Source: Crossiella sp. S99.2
Lineage (GTDB): Bacteria > Actinomycetota > Actinomycetes > Mycobacteriales > Pseudonocardiaceae
Direction: 5' to 3'
DNA length: 64,000 bases
Assembly (NCBI RefSeq): GCF_023094165.1
Contig: NZ_JALMDK010000013.1
Coordinates: forward strand, 62,001 to 126,000
Below are positions 1 to 8,182 of this stretch, in pieces. The translations under genes and the position numbers were made by a program. Within the stretch, counting starts at the first letter, position 1. The number at the start of each line of letters is the position of its first letter. The notes beneath the pieces were generated by a model. It saw only the letters and a list, made by a program, of their open reading frames with translations, ran no database searches and had not been told where the DNA came from.

Positions 1-105
1 GCCCGCGGCGGACAGGGCCTGGCTGACCCGGCGGTCGTAGACGTTGCCGCCGCTGGGGGCGGCGCGGTCGTCGACGTCGCCGGGCAGCACGAACCAGACG
101 GTCAC
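1..105 (-). CDS. Glycosyltransferase, N-terminal fragment (cut by window edge)
   Basis: Only the first 35 codons are visible, reading from a GTG start that overlaps the stop codon of the downstream-numbered QueD-like gene (GTGA overlap), so the two are translationally coupled. The N-terminus begins VTVWFVLPGD and then has a GGN-YDRRV pattern, typical of the first beta strand of GT-B family 4 glycosyltransferases found next to PTPS-like genes in actinomycetes. The family assignment comes from this short stretch and from context; the catalytic part lies outside the window. Confidence 0.55.
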   Translation of the reverse strand, partial: MTVWFVLPGDVDDRAAPSGGNVYDRRVSQALSAAG

Positions 106-500
106 AGCGGACGTTCGTAACTCGCCCAGGCCACATGCGACTCGTGCAGGGTGACCTCGATCTTGGCCAGCCCGCGGGCGCCCTCGCCCAGCGCGCCGGC
201 GTGCACGGCCTCGGCGAGCAGGTCGGCGATGTGCTTGGCCAGGAACTCGGTCGAGGTGTTGATCCCGGCGAATTCGGGTACGTCGTCCAGGTTCCGGTAG
301 TTGAAACCGGCCAGCACCTCGCCGAGCTTCTGGGTGGCCAGTCCGATGTCGACGACGATGTTGTCCGAATCAAGCTCGCTCCGGCTGAACCGGGCGTCGA
401 CCACGAACGTAGCTCCGTGCAGGCGTTGCGCCGGACCGAAGACCTCGCCTCGGAAACTGTGCGCGACCATGACGTGATCACGGACGGTAATGCTGAACAG
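102..500 (-). CDS. 6-pyruvoyl-tetrahydropterin synthase / QueD-like protein, degenerate active site
   Basis: A 132-residue T-fold protein. A CTG start at 500 is chosen because GGAGG lies five bases upstream and homologues as I recall them begin MFS(I/V)TVRDH; no ATG or GTG fits. Of the three zinc histidines of the PTPS/QueD family, H14 and H28 are present, but the second His of the usual HGH is Ala (A30). The catalytic Cys four residues before that motif is Ala (A24), and the usual LDH catalytic His is not seen (FNYRN instead). The late Glu (E120) is kept. The fold is clear, but normal PTPS or QueD chemistry is unlikely. It is divergent from a GTP cyclohydrolase II homologue and coupled to a glycosyltransferase, an arrangement resembling the Streptomyces coelicolor SCO6650-SCO6655 region as I recall it. 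Confidence 0.75.
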   Translation of the reverse strand: MFSITVRDHVMVAHSFRGEVFGPAQRLHGATFVVDARFSRSELDSDNIVVDIGLATQKLGEVLAGFNYRNLDDVPEFAGINTSTEFLAKHIADLLAEAVHAGALGEGARGLAKIEVTLHESHVAWASYERPL

Positions 501-588
501 GGTGACCTCCAGCGGAGAACGGGTAACGGTGCAACCTCCGGCCGAGCGTAGAACAACGTCAGGCCGGACTGGGGTGAGGAGAGGCCGG

Positions 589-1218
589 ATGTACACGGAA
601 GCCTTCAGCGATACCGACGTCGCGGAGTCCGACCTGGTCACGCGCAGGGGCACGTTCCGGGCCATCGCGTTCTGGGCGGACGGCCACGAGCACATGGCCC
701 TGGTCTACGGCCACGCGCGGGACCGGGAGAACGTGCTGGTGCGCATGCACTCGGAGTGCCTGACCGGCGACATCCTGGGCGCCATGCGCTGCGAATGCGG
801 CGAACAGCTCAACAGCGCCCTGGACGCCATCGTGCGTGAGGGCAGCGGCGTGCTGGTCTACCTGCGCGGCCACGAGGGCCGGGGCATCGGCCTGGTCGCC
901 AAGGTCCGCACGCACGTGCTCCAGGACGAACTCGGACTGGACACAGTGGACTCGGCGACCGAACTCGGCCTGCCCATCGACACCAGGGACTACGGCCCCG
1001 CCGCCAAGGTCCTCCGCCACCTCCGGGTCCGCTCGGTCCGCCTGCTGTCCAACAACCCGGACAAGTTCGAGGCCCTGGAAGCCCACGGCATCCCCGTGGT
1101 AGCCCGAGTCCCCCTGGTCATGCCCGCCAATCCGCACAACATCGGCTACCTCACCGCCAAACGCGACCGCCTCGGCCACGACCTCCCGCAGGTGGAGGTC
1201 TTCAGTGAATCCCACTGA
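589..1218 (+). CDS. ribA: GTP cyclohydrolase II homologue (RibA-like, altered active site)
   Basis: A 209-residue protein with the GCH II hallmarks: zinc cysteines C57, C68 and C70 (SECLTGD, RCECG), the GHEGRGIGL signature near residue 95-102 and the LLSNNPDKF motif near the C-terminus. The ATG at 589 follows GAGGAGAGG. Classical GCH II opens the GTP ring to give the first riboflavin precursor. The tyrosine equivalent to E. coli Y105 (KIRAYALQD) is His109 here (KVRTHVLQD). In S. coelicolor SCO6655 the corresponding residue is, from memory, Met, and that enzyme stops at the formamidopyrimidine (FAPy) product. This copy may therefore make FAPy for a pterin or pyrimidine side pathway with the neighbouring QueD-like and glycosyltransferase genes, not riboflavin. 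Confidence 0.9.
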   Translation: MYTEAFSDTDVAESDLVTRRGTFRAIAFWADGHEHMALVYGHARDRENVLVRMHSECLTGDILGAMRCECGEQLNSALDAIVREGSGVLVYLRGHEGRGIGLVAKVRTHVLQDELGLDTVDSATELGLPIDTRDYGPAAKVLRHLRVRSVRLLSNNPDKFEALEAHGIPVVARVPLVMPANPHNIGYLTAKRDRLGHDLPQVEVFSESH

Positions 1219-1299
1219 GATGTCCCCCACTGGGGGACACCCGGGGAAACGCCGCAGCTCATCCCAGGTCCACCCGCCACACCTGCGATCCTGGACCGC

Positions 1300-1908
1300 G
1301 TGGACGTGCTGACTTACGCGAGAGTGCTGGAGGTGTGCGCGCGCCTGGCGGGCCGCCTGTCCGACGACACCCTGGACGCCATCCGCACGCACCACCACGC
1401 CGGCGAACCCGACCTCGCCGACGCGACCCTGTTGCTCACCCTGGCCTACCACGAGGTCGGCATCACCGAGGAGGAGCGCGACCTGATCCGCTCCGCCCTC
1501 CCCGACCCGGACAGCCCAGACCTGGCAGCCGTCCCCGCCCTGGCGACCATCCCCGCCCCGCGTCACCGCTTCACCCCCACCGCCCCCGCCGCGGCCCCCG
1601 ACCCAGCCCTGGCCGACACCCTGCTCGCCGCCGAAGCAGCCCAGCACCACGCCGTCGAGCTGGGCCGCACCTGGCGAGAGCCCTTGCCCGGCGTCCGGGG
1701 TCCGGGCACGTGGGTTTACCTACTGCGAGCAACCCCCGCCACGGACCCACTCCACGCCTACGTCGGCCTGTCCTCGCAGCTATGGCTCGTCCTACGCGAA
1801 ACCTGGCCCCTGGAGGTGCTCGTCGAAGGCATCCCCAACCCGCCATACCAGTCAGCGGCCCTGGCAGCCACAACCCGCGTCTGGACCAACCCAACCGCAG
1901 CCGACTAG
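1300..1908 (+). CDS. Hypothetical protein
   Basis: A 202-residue acidic protein from a GTG start 81 bases after ribA. I do not recognise a family. The N-terminal 80 residues look helical, followed by a Pro/Ala-rich linker (about 85-110) and a C-terminal part of mixed predicted structure ending NPTAAD. No signal peptide or membrane segment is visible. Strong third-position GC bias supports it as a real gene. It ends directly before a perfect 14-bp hairpin. Confidence 0.65.
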   Translation: MDVLTYARVLEVCARLAGRLSDDTLDAIRTHHHAGEPDLADATLLLTLAYHEVGITEEERDLIRSALPDPDSPDLAAVPALATIPAPRHRFTPTAPAAAPDPALADTLLAAEAAQHHAVELGRTWREPLPGVRGPGTWVYLLRATPATDPLHAYVGLSSQLWLVLRETWPLEVLVEGIPNPPYQSAALAATTRVWTNPTAAD

Positions 1909-1916
1909 CCCCACCC

Positions 1917-1972
1917 ACAACGGCCAACACTCCGGGTGCGGGTTTCACCCCTCCGCGCGTGTTGGCCGTTGT
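1917..1972. terminator. Hairpin built from the TTGGCC repeat, probable terminator
   Basis: Perfect 14-bp arms ACAACGGCCAACAC (1917-1930) and GTGTTGGCCGTTGT (1959-1972) enclose a 28-nt loop containing GGGTTTCACCCCTCCG, a module that recurs at about 8515-8530. It begins nine bases after the stop of the preceding gene. The arms carry the TTGGCC core of the dispersed intergenic repeat family, so the repeat seems to act as, or to have become, a terminator. Confidence 0.7.
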
Positions 1973-1973
1973 C

Positions 1974-2018
1974 GTACACCACGTTGGCGGAACCGCTTTT
2001 GGCACCCATATCGTTACC
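1974..2018. other. Candidate attL of the serine-recombinase islet
   Basis: Host-like repeat sequence (TTGGCCGTTGTCGTACACC) runs into a CCGCTTT core at 1993-1999, then into GGCACCCATATCGTTACC (2001-2018). The last stretch is an inverted match (9 of 12 outer positions) to GGTCACCAAATG at 8030-8041 beside the recombinase start. Together they would rebuild an attP with inverted arms. The assignment is inferred from this symmetry and the shared core; the exact crossover dinucleotide cannot be fixed. Confidence 0.45.
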
Positions 2019-2359
2019 TGCGACGACACGTCGGAGCAGCGCCCAAAGCGCCGCTGACGTGGCTCTAACAGGGGGCTGACGGGGTAGGGCGGCAACGGCA
2101 CAGTAGTGGGCATCCTGGGCCCGCCGCGCTGCGGCGGAGGGGGTAGGGCACCGACGGCAAGTCATGGCAGGTCCCGTGGAGGTTCTGAGGCGGTTGCCGA
2201 TTCAGAACACGCGGGTCGTTCTCAATCCTACCTGCCTCATGCCTCATGCCTCATGCCTCGGGCAGCCAGCAGCAACGTGCCGTCCGCATGCAGCGGACGT
2301 GGATCAGTGCGGGTCCGTGCGTAGCCTTCGCTGTGATCATGGCCGGTATGCTGGAAAGT

Positions 2360-2686
2360 ATGTCTGGCTATCTTCAAGTAACGACTGTCGCCGACTCCGC
2401 AGACACAGCAGCGAGTCTGGCTCGATCTGCGGTCGCTGCACGATTGGCGGCTAGTGCTCAAGTAGTTGGGCCTGTTACTTCCGTATTTTGGCATCTCAAT
2501 GAACTAGGAGAGAGCCAGGAATGGAAGGTTGAGTTCAAGACTACCTTGGCAACCTATGAAGCACTCCAGCGGCATCTGCTTTCTGAGCACCCTTGGGAAA
2601 ATCCTGAGATTACGGCCGTTGAGATCACGAAGGGCACCGACCGCTACTTTGATTGGCTGGATCGAACAATCGGCCATCAAGGTTAA
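2360..2686 (+). CDS. cutA: CutA1-like divalent-cation tolerance protein
   Basis: A 108-residue protein with the CutA1 pattern: QVTTVADS at the N-terminus, an ARLAASAQVVGPVTSVFWH strand-turn, EWKVEFKT, then HPWENPEITAVEI (the usual HPYExPEI motif) and a final YFDWLD. CutA1 proteins form trimers of ferredoxin-like fold; their role in metal tolerance is still loosely defined. The ATG at 2360 is chosen by alignment to the family N-terminus; upstream ATGs at 2339 and 2348 are possible. Base composition is lower in GC than the flanks, consistent with the islet. The last four bases overlap the convergent XRE gene. Confidence 0.85.
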   Translation: MSGYLQVTTVADSADTAASLARSAVAARLAASAQVVGPVTSVFWHLNELGESQEWKVEFKTTLATYEALQRHLLSEHPWENPEITAVEITKGTDRYFDWLDRTIGHQG

Positions 2687-3870
2687 GTGCGCAGCTTCTC
2701 AAAGAGTTGAACCACAGGACCCGAATCCTTGTAGATTCGGAGCTTCTGCAACGTCTTGTTGATTCGATTCATGGGACGAACAGAACCGACACCTTGTGCC
2801 AAAGTCATAGATTTCTGCACCACAGAAACCGCGCGCTCGATTTCCTGAGCATCAATAAGTGCATCAGCTAGCGATGTCATGTACAGAGCCTTGTCGCGAG
2901 CATGCGTGTCGTCAACGCGCCCTAGGGCATTCTCCAAGACAGAGACTGCCCTCAAAGGCTTCCGCAGCTCAGCCCAGCACCTTCCGGCCATGATGTCGAT
3001 CTCGTTCTCGTCTACCCAGAAAACCCAATCTGGTTCCGGGCGACTGTCTTGATGATGCAAGGATGCCTTGGCTTTTTCGAGTGATTCTTCGGTGGCTTGA
3101 AAGTCACCAGCTGAGGCATGTGTCCATGCTTTTCGCTCAAGCAATAGAGCCTTCACTCTCGGGGTGGCGTCCCCTTTTGCGGCCGAGAACGAAGCCTCCG
3201 AAAGTTCGACATTAGGCTTGGAGATGCTAATTTCTTGATAAGCAAGAAAGGCAAGAGCGTTGCCCGCAAGTGCCCCATTCTCTACCTGCTTCGCGGCGCG
3301 CAAACTGTCATCATAGTGCCGCTTTGCCTCTATGTGCATTCCGGCGTCAAACGCTGCCCATCCGGCAAGTTGAGCTTGTTCGGCAATGACTTCGACAAGT
3401 TTTGCATGAACGGCTGGAGTGCAGCTAGCACTACGCACGTAATCAACTGTTGAAGCCAGTTCGGTCGCGTAGAGATTGTAGGTATCGCGGCCACCTAGAT
3501 AGTTGTCCAAGCGACGCATGCGAGCAGTCCGGTCAAGCAAGTGACGACAATCGCGCTCTTCGGCCCTGAGTGAAGGCGGGGGCCACATCGGCGTGGCCAT
3601 GTTCAACACTACGCCGCCCGCCATTCCCATAAACTCACGCCTGTCCACGTCGGCATCCCTATCATCTTCGAGAAGCAGTGCTTCCAAAACAGTCAGGGAA
3701 ACTTTCAATAGACTAGCTAGCCTGGGTCTCCGATAGGCTAGGGGCTCGGCTTCTCCAGACTCCCAGCGGCGCACGGTGGCACGATCCACCTTCATTGCCA
3801 CAGCCAGTGCTTCCTGCGTGAACCCGGCAGCCTTGCGCGCCCTGATGAACTTCGCGCGTCGTACATCCAT
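2683..3870 (-). CDS. XRE-family regulator with C-terminal TPR-like region
   Basis: A 395-residue protein. Residues about 8-55 form a helix-turn-helix (RKAAGFTQEALAVAMKVDRATVRRWESG) followed by an RREFMG segment and a long alpha-helical TPR-like region. This architecture is common among actinomycete regulators of development, secondary metabolism or phage-like islets. ATG at 3870 follows GGAGGTC. Composition is less GC-rich than chromosomal neighbours. The divergent spacer upstream holds a perfect 9-bp inverted repeat, a plausible operator for this protein. Confidence 0.88.
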   Translation of the reverse strand: MDVRRAKFIRARKAAGFTQEALAVAMKVDRATVRRWESGEAEPLAYRRPRLASLLKVSLTVLEALLLEDDRDADVDRREFMGMAGGVVLNMATPMWPPPSLRAEERDCRHLLDRTARMRRLDNYLGGRDTYNLYATELASTVDYVRSASCTPAVHAKLVEVIAEQAQLAGWAAFDAGMHIEAKRHYDDSLRAAKQVENGALAGNALAFLAYQEISISKPNVELSEASFSAAKGDATPRVKALLLERKAWTHASAGDFQATEESLEKAKASLHHQDSRPEPDWVFWVDENEIDIMAGRCWAELRKPLRAVSVLENALGRVDDTHARDKALYMTSLADALIDAQEIERAVSVVQKSMTLAQGVGSVRPMNRINKTLQKLRIYKDSGPVVQLFEKLRT

Positions 3871-4194
3871 TTGGGTGACCTCCTGGCGCTTTGTTCATCT
3901 GACGTGCTGACGCATATGTCCACAGTCTACCCCATGCAAGCACCACGAACGCACCAACAGTGCGCCATTTCCGCACTGTTACCTCGGGTTTCCTCTCTGT
4001 AGAAAGTTGTAGCACGAATTCATGACAGACAGAGAGTGTAGCCGCAGCGAAGACCCTTGATCCGGAACCCAGTAGAGAACTTGTTCCAGACATCGAGGAT
4101 AGGCAGGGATGGGTGCGGTCCGCCATCTCCAGACTGCGTATGTGCTCTCGCTTCGTATAGAGGGCGCGTAGATCGCGCCGGGGAGGCGACTCCT
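3871..4194. promoter_or_regulatory. Divergent intergenic region with inverted repeat 3956-3980
   Basis: This 324-bp spacer separates the XRE regulator from the small genes on the other strand. It contains AACAGTGCG (3956-3964) and its exact inverted copy CGCACTGTT (3972-3980), separated by seven bases, a typical geometry for a dimeric HTH regulator. An operator role for the XRE protein is an inference. Nothing else in the spacer is recognisable. Confidence 0.4.
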
Positions 4195-4578
4195 ATGGGA
4201 GAGTCCGAGGTCCAGCAAAGGTCAGAAATCCGAAGAGCCACGGAGCTGACGTGCGCTCGGGGTGTTGCGCATTTCGTGACCGCCACTGCACTAGCTGACG
4301 GACTGGCCGGAGAACACGGCGACTTTGTGGGGCTCTGCGGCCATTCTTTCCATGCGGCAGCCATGATCACACCTCCCGGCGTGCTGTGCGCGGAATGCAA
4401 TGCTGTGCGGACCTTGCGCAATGTGGTCACCTCCACCGCGACTGGACGCCACGCCCGACAGTCCTTGCTTCATCGGTGTGCCAGATTTTTGCGGCGTCGT
4501 CTGTTCTTGCAGCCCGAGGACTTTGATCCCTATCTCCCGGTCAGGTTCATCTCCGGAAATCGCAAGGGGCGAGAATGA
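4195..4578 (+). CDS. Small hypothetical protein with His/Cys motif
   Basis: A 127-residue protein whose start at 4195 is supported by GGGGAGG nine bases upstream. It has a central LCGHSF ... GVLCAEC stretch that could bind a metal, and a basic tail (RCARFLRRRLFL). Similar small proteins accompany XRE regulators in actinomycete islets, but I cannot name a family. It is probably co-transcribed with the next one or two genes. Confidence 0.55.
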   Translation: MGESEVQQRSEIRRATELTCARGVAHFVTATALADGLAGEHGDFVGLCGHSFHAAAMITPPGVLCAECNAVRTLRNVVTSTATGRHARQSLLHRCARFLRRRLFLQPEDFDPYLPVRFISGNRKGRE

Positions 4579-4621
4579 GCGCCGCCGAGTGGGATCGGGA
4601 TCAGAATGAGCGGCGAGCGGC

Positions 4622-5035
4622 ATGAACATTCAGGCTTCTGATCCCGTTGTCCATGTCGGCGTAGTGGTGTCCGCCGAGACGCCAGTTGGCATGCCGATCG
4701 TGCACGTGGCCACGATTCCAAAGGAGATTTACCACTCGCAAAGGGGCGGTCTTCTCCCGGAACGCGTCGCGCTCTGCTGCTCCAGAAACCTCGCTCGCGC
4801 ATGCGTCGAAATGGTCACAGTCGAGGCCACCTCGGTCATGTGCCATGAATGCGTGCTCGCAGTTCCGGAAGAACACTGGGACTGCCTGCCCGTGGCCTAC
4901 CGCGACAAGACTTTTCGCATCACTGTGGCCCGGATGGCTAACGAAGCTTGCGGCACTGACCACTACAAGGCGCTCTGGCTGTTTCGGCAGTCCCTGGCCC
5001 AGCCGGTGCGAGGTGACAACGGTGGGGACAAGTGA
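4622..5035 (+). CDS. Hypothetical protein
   Basis: A 137-residue soluble protein starting at ATG 4622 behind a purine-rich GAGCGGCGAGCGG. Cysteines occur as ALCCSRN and VMCHECV, which might form a metal site. No known domain is recognised. Moderate GC and position after the preceding small gene suggest an islet operon. Confidence 0.55.
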   Translation: MNIQASDPVVHVGVVVSAETPVGMPIVHVATIPKEIYHSQRGGLLPERVALCCSRNLARACVEMVTVEATSVMCHECVLAVPEEHWDCLPVAYRDKTFRITVARMANEACGTDHYKALWLFRQSLAQPVRGDNGGDK

Positions 5036-5288
5036 ATACCCGACCGGGCAACTCGTCAGCCTCCGGGGCAGCGAGTATGACGGGAGGTCTCATCGGGTCA
5101 TCGTGTTCGGCTCCGACAAGCGAGGAAGTCAGATTCTCACTGGATGCTACCTGTACCGCTGCACTACCAAAGTCGATAAGGGCTCGCGCCCCGACGCGGC
5201 AGCATGCCTGGACTGTAAGCGGCGACTGCAATATTTCCTTCCCCCGCCCGAGTGCTCTCCGTTAGTATTGAACGGTACGAATGGCTAG
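5013..5288 (+). CDS. Small hypothetical protein, overlapping start
   Basis: A 91-residue frame from a GTG at 5013 overlapping the end of the previous gene by 23 bases. It encodes a compact N-terminal part (GQLVSLRGSEYDGRSHRVIV) and cysteines in GCYLYRC and ACLDCKRR, resembling the metal-site pattern of the two upstream genes. The ribosome site is weak and a second GTG lies at 5022, so both existence and start are uncertain. Confidence 0.4.
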   Translation: MTTVGTSEYPTGQLVSLRGSEYDGRSHRVIVFGSDKRGSQILTGCYLYRCTTKVDKGSRPDAAACLDCKRRLQYFLPPPECSPLVLNGTNG

Positions 5289-5862
5289 CGTAGGTTCGGA
5301 TTATATAGATGGGCTCTACGTGTAGGTACTAGCCGGGTACTAGGTGCCAGCTAGGCAGCTATTGCACGCTGATTACGCCACACTTACACAGGGCATGTCC
5401 GGCACGGTCGCACCACTGTCCACTGTGGATCCTGCGGGGGCAGCCGTGAGGGGATCCGCTGGTATCCCTGACTCACACACGCATGCACGTGGTGTCACCG
5501 GTTCCCACTGCGCCGGGACTGGGTCAGTGGGAACGACTGAACGCCAGTCGACATACCCAGCGACATACTGATCGAGGGTCCGATCGAGTTACCTGTTAGA
5601 GCGGTAACCCCTGTGAGAGCTGTTCTGGCTGCTCAGCGGCTATTACAGGGCTACCTATGCTGCGCCAGACTCGATGCCCTCCAGGGGTGTTTTGTGAAGT
5701 CGGCCGGCGAGGGCCAGGTGCCCGCGGCCGGCTGTCGTCTCCTGCGGAAGCCAGGAAATTCGCGTTCGCACTGTCCAATAACAGTGTCACCTTTGGATTT
5801 CAGAGGCATCAGCAGGTTCCCCGCCACCCCCGGGGGACCTCCGCCGCCAGCAGGAGGCCGTG
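5289..5862. other. Gene-free stretch inside the islet
   Basis: This 574-bp interval has no frame with convincing coding character and no tRNA or rRNA. It has mixed base composition and contains one copy of the TGTCCACTGTGGA palindrome at 5417-5429. Its function is unknown. Confidence 0.5.
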
Positions 5863-6318
5863 ATGCCCACCGAACGCCGTGACGGCCGCCGCCGTCACCC
5901 GCACCCTGATCCACGCCGCGCGGCCGTCCACGGCCGTCCCAGCCCCGGCACGTCCCCGCCGTCCTCGCCCGGCCTGCCCGAAGGGCAGGTGCCGATGTTC
6001 AGCCCGCCCCGGCTCCGCGCCTACCGTCACCGCCGCAACCTGGATCCGCCCACCCTGGCCCTGCGGGCCCACATCGGTCTGGCCGCTCTGCGTGCCGCCG
6101 AAGCGGGCACCCACACCCCCACCCCGGCCCAGATCGCCCGGCTGGCCGCCGCCCTGGACTGCGCCGCGCCGGAGCTGCACACCACCGCCGCCGATCCGGG
6201 TGACAACGCCCAGTACTGGGCGGTCATCGCGGCCACCGCCCCGCCCATGACCCCGGCCGAGATCGCCGGAACCGGGGCGATCCTGCGCCGTATCGCCCAA
6301 CGCTCACGAGCGGCATAA
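5863..6318 (+). CDS. HTH-domain protein (XRE-like)
   Basis: A 151-residue protein starting at ATG 5863, five bases after AGGAGG (a GTG at 5860 is too close). The N-terminal 45 residues are basic and Pro-rich. From FSPPRLRAYRHRRNLDPPTL onward the sequence fits a lambda-repressor-like fold (RLRAYR ... IGLAALRAAEAGTHTPTPAQIARLAAAL). The C-terminal 50 residues are unassigned. It sits beside the recombinase in convergent orientation and could regulate the islet. Confidence 0.6.
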   Translation: MPTERRDGRRRHPHPDPRRAAVHGRPSPGTSPPSSPGLPEGQVPMFSPPRLRAYRHRRNLDPPTLALRAHIGLAALRAAEAGTHTPTPAQIARLAAALDCAAPELHTTAADPGDNAQYWAVIAATAPPMTPAEIAGTGAILRRIAQRSRAA

Positions 6319-6402
6319 CACGCCACGCCCACAACCGAAGAAACACAAAATTCGGTCGAGAAGCCACTTTCTTCTCGGCCGTATTTTGTGCTTTTTCGGG
6401 CA

Positions 6403-8016
6403 TCAATCCTCCGCAAGAAACTCCTCTATCGACATTTCAGGAGGCACGGTGCGCACCCGTTTCGGGTCGAAGAATCGCACCGCCCCCGACTTGGGGTGAT
6501 TTGATTTCTTCACCGCAATCCGGTCACGCCCCAAGGCGCGAATGAGCATCTCGCGTCTTTCGGGAACCGTGGCCGATTCCCATTCCTCGGCCAGAGCATC
6601 ACGCGAAATGACCTCCACTGCCACCGGCGCACCGGAATTCAGCATCTTCTCCCGTTCCGCAAGTGCGCGGAGCTGTGTGGCGAGTGGCAGGTTCGCCCGA
6701 TCGAACGCGTCCAGGTCGATTTCCAGACGACCCAGCCTTTCCGTCAGACCTTTCTGGATAATTTGAATCTGCGTGATCTTCGCCTGCACCTGAGCCAGTT
6801 CGTCAGCCGCCGCATCACGTGCTTGTTTGATGGCAGCGGCGTGCCGGGGATCGGACAGCCGCTCCAGCACCAGTTCCCGCAATTGCTGGTCCACGCCCCG
6901 CTGGGACGCGCTGACGCCGCCGCAGCCGTGCCGGTCCTTGCGGCAGGTGTAGTTGCGGCGCTTCTCGGTCTTGGTGGGCTTACCGGGAGCCGAGGTCAGC
7001 CCGCCGAAACACAGGCCGCACCGCAGGATTCCTGACCCGATCGACACTGTTCCCGGTGCACGTCCCCGGCGGCGGGCGGTGAACTTCGCACGCAACTGAA
7101 AGAACAACTCGGGACTGATGATGCGCACTTCTTCGTTATTACGCATCGGATAGAGAACCGTTTTGTGAGTCGCCCCCTCTTCCTTGGCTTCCTCCGGATC
7201 AAGTTCTTCATCATGCTCGATCAGACCGGCATTGCTGGCCCGGTTGAGTATCTTTCCGATTTCTGACGGGCTGAGCACTCCGCCGGTAGTCGAGTAAATA
7301 CCGTCGCGCTTCCACCGGTCATAGATTTCGGTCAAGGTCACGCCGTCCGCGTGATCCTGGCATGCCTGGGCGATTGCTTCGCGTTCGCGCTGAACCTGCT
7401 CGGCTGCCACCTCCGGCATTTCCGGAAGGTCCGCCCCCGCTTCCACCAGAGCCTTCGTCTCACCTTTCGCGCGGCGCACCCGGCCAGGCCACCCCAGGGA
7501 CCGCGCACCGCCGTTAAGTTTCCCCTTGGCGCGTGCGCGCTTCTTCTCGCGTTTGACGCGCCGGGAGGTGTCGTCACTGGAGCGGGCGGCGTGGGCGACT
7601 TCGCCGCGCAGGATGTAGCGGTCATCCGGGCTCGACAAGTCCCGGACGCCGTGTGAGGAGAAGATGCGGAAGCCCTTGTCCGCCAACTCGATGAGGGTTT
7701 CCAGGTCCATGGGGCGGCGGAAGAGGCGGTCCACGTGCCAGATGCAGACACCCTGGGACTTGCCGGTGCGGACCCGCTCTAGGAGCACTTCCCAGTCCTT
7801 GCGGCGGACCCGGGGGTTCCAGGCGCTGAGTCCGTCGGCTAGGCGTAGACCTTCCTGGCAGCCTGCCTGGGCGATCCGGCGGCTGTTGTCCTTGTGCTGG
7901 CGGGCGATCTTCTCCAACTCGCCCGTGTCGGGGACACGGGACAGCCGCCCGTAGTTGTCGATGACCGGGCGGCTGTCGGGTGCTTGACCTGGGGTGACGT
8001 GGTTCTTAGGGCTCAT
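6403..8016 (-). CDS. Large serine recombinase (integrase)
   Basis: A 537-residue large serine recombinase that catalyses site-specific integration or excision. The resolvase-type catalytic domain begins with IDNYGRLSR, giving the YxRxS motif with nucleophile S26. The central recombinase domain has the GGVLSPSEIGKIL region. A zinc ribbon follows (RCGLC ... YTC-(6)-C), then a coiled coil (about residues 395-440) and a C-terminal tail, the standard order for the family. ATG at 8016. It lies at the right edge of the islet with a candidate attR immediately upstream, the usual position of the attachment site for such integrases. Confidence 0.95.
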   Translation of the reverse strand: MSPKNHVTPGQAPDSRPVIDNYGRLSRVPDTGELEKIARQHKDNSRRIAQAGCQEGLRLADGLSAWNPRVRRKDWEVLLERVRTGKSQGVCIWHVDRLFRRPMDLETLIELADKGFRIFSSHGVRDLSSPDDRYILRGEVAHAARSSDDTSRRVKREKKRARAKGKLNGGARSLGWPGRVRRAKGETKALVEAGADLPEMPEVAAEQVQREREAIAQACQDHADGVTLTEIYDRWKRDGIYSTTGGVLSPSEIGKILNRASNAGLIEHDEELDPEEAKEEGATHKTVLYPMRNNEEVRIISPELFFQLRAKFTARRRGRAPGTVSIGSGILRCGLCFGGLTSAPGKPTKTEKRRNYTCRKDRHGCGGVSASQRGVDQQLRELVLERLSDPRHAAAIKQARDAAADELAQVQAKITQIQIIQKGLTERLGRLEIDLDAFDRANLPLATQLRALAEREKMLNSGAPVAVEVISRDALAEEWESATVPERREMLIRALGRDRIAVKKSNHPKSGAVRFFDPKRVRTVPPEMSIEEFLAED

Positions 8017-8029
8017 GCCTTCGACGGTA

Positions 8030-8067
8030 GGTCACCAAATGCCGTTCCGCTTTGGCCGTTGTTGTAC
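8030..8067. other. Candidate attR of the serine-recombinase islet
   Basis: Located 13 bases upstream of the recombinase start. GGTCACCAAATGCC (8030-8043) is the partner arm of 2001-2018; the CCGCTTT core is at 8047-8053; the outer flank TTGGCCGTTGTTGTACG matches the left host flank and belongs to the dispersed repeat family. This is inferred from symmetry. Confidence 0.45.
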
Positions 8068-8182
8068 GCCGTAGGCCGCCGCGGTCGGGCGAAGCCCGGG
8101 ACAGGCGGCGGGGCTGGCTTTTCAAACCTCAACCGCACCGAGAACTGCTCTTGCTCTTCGTTCTTCCCCCATCCTTTGATTC

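Larger units (their letters stand above)
1993..8053. mobile_element. Integrative islet of about 6 kb with serine recombinase
   Basis: Bounded by a shared CCGCTTT core (1993-1999 and 8047-8053) with phage-type inverted arms just inside both ends. Content: CutA, an XRE-TPR regulator, three small unknown genes, an HTH protein and a large serine recombinase at the right end reading inwards. The left part (about 2.2-5.6 kb) is visibly richer in A+T than the flanks. No phage structural, replication or conjugation genes are present, so it is a mini-element or remnant. Both flanks are copies of the dispersed TTGGCC repeat, which may have been the integration target. Confidence 0.5.

Noticed and set aside
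2236..2262. Short tandem CTCATGC repeat
   Set aside because: Three copies of a 7-mer before cutA; too short to assign any role.
5289..5862. Short frames and a possible tRNA in the islet gap
   Set aside because: No cloverleaf or CCA-type acceptor pairing could be built, and the frames have no coding bias.
7336..7356. A further ATCACG...CGTGAT-like match in the recombinase gene
   Set aside because: The spacer is seven bases and the first position differs; it lies inside a coding region, so it is treated as chance.
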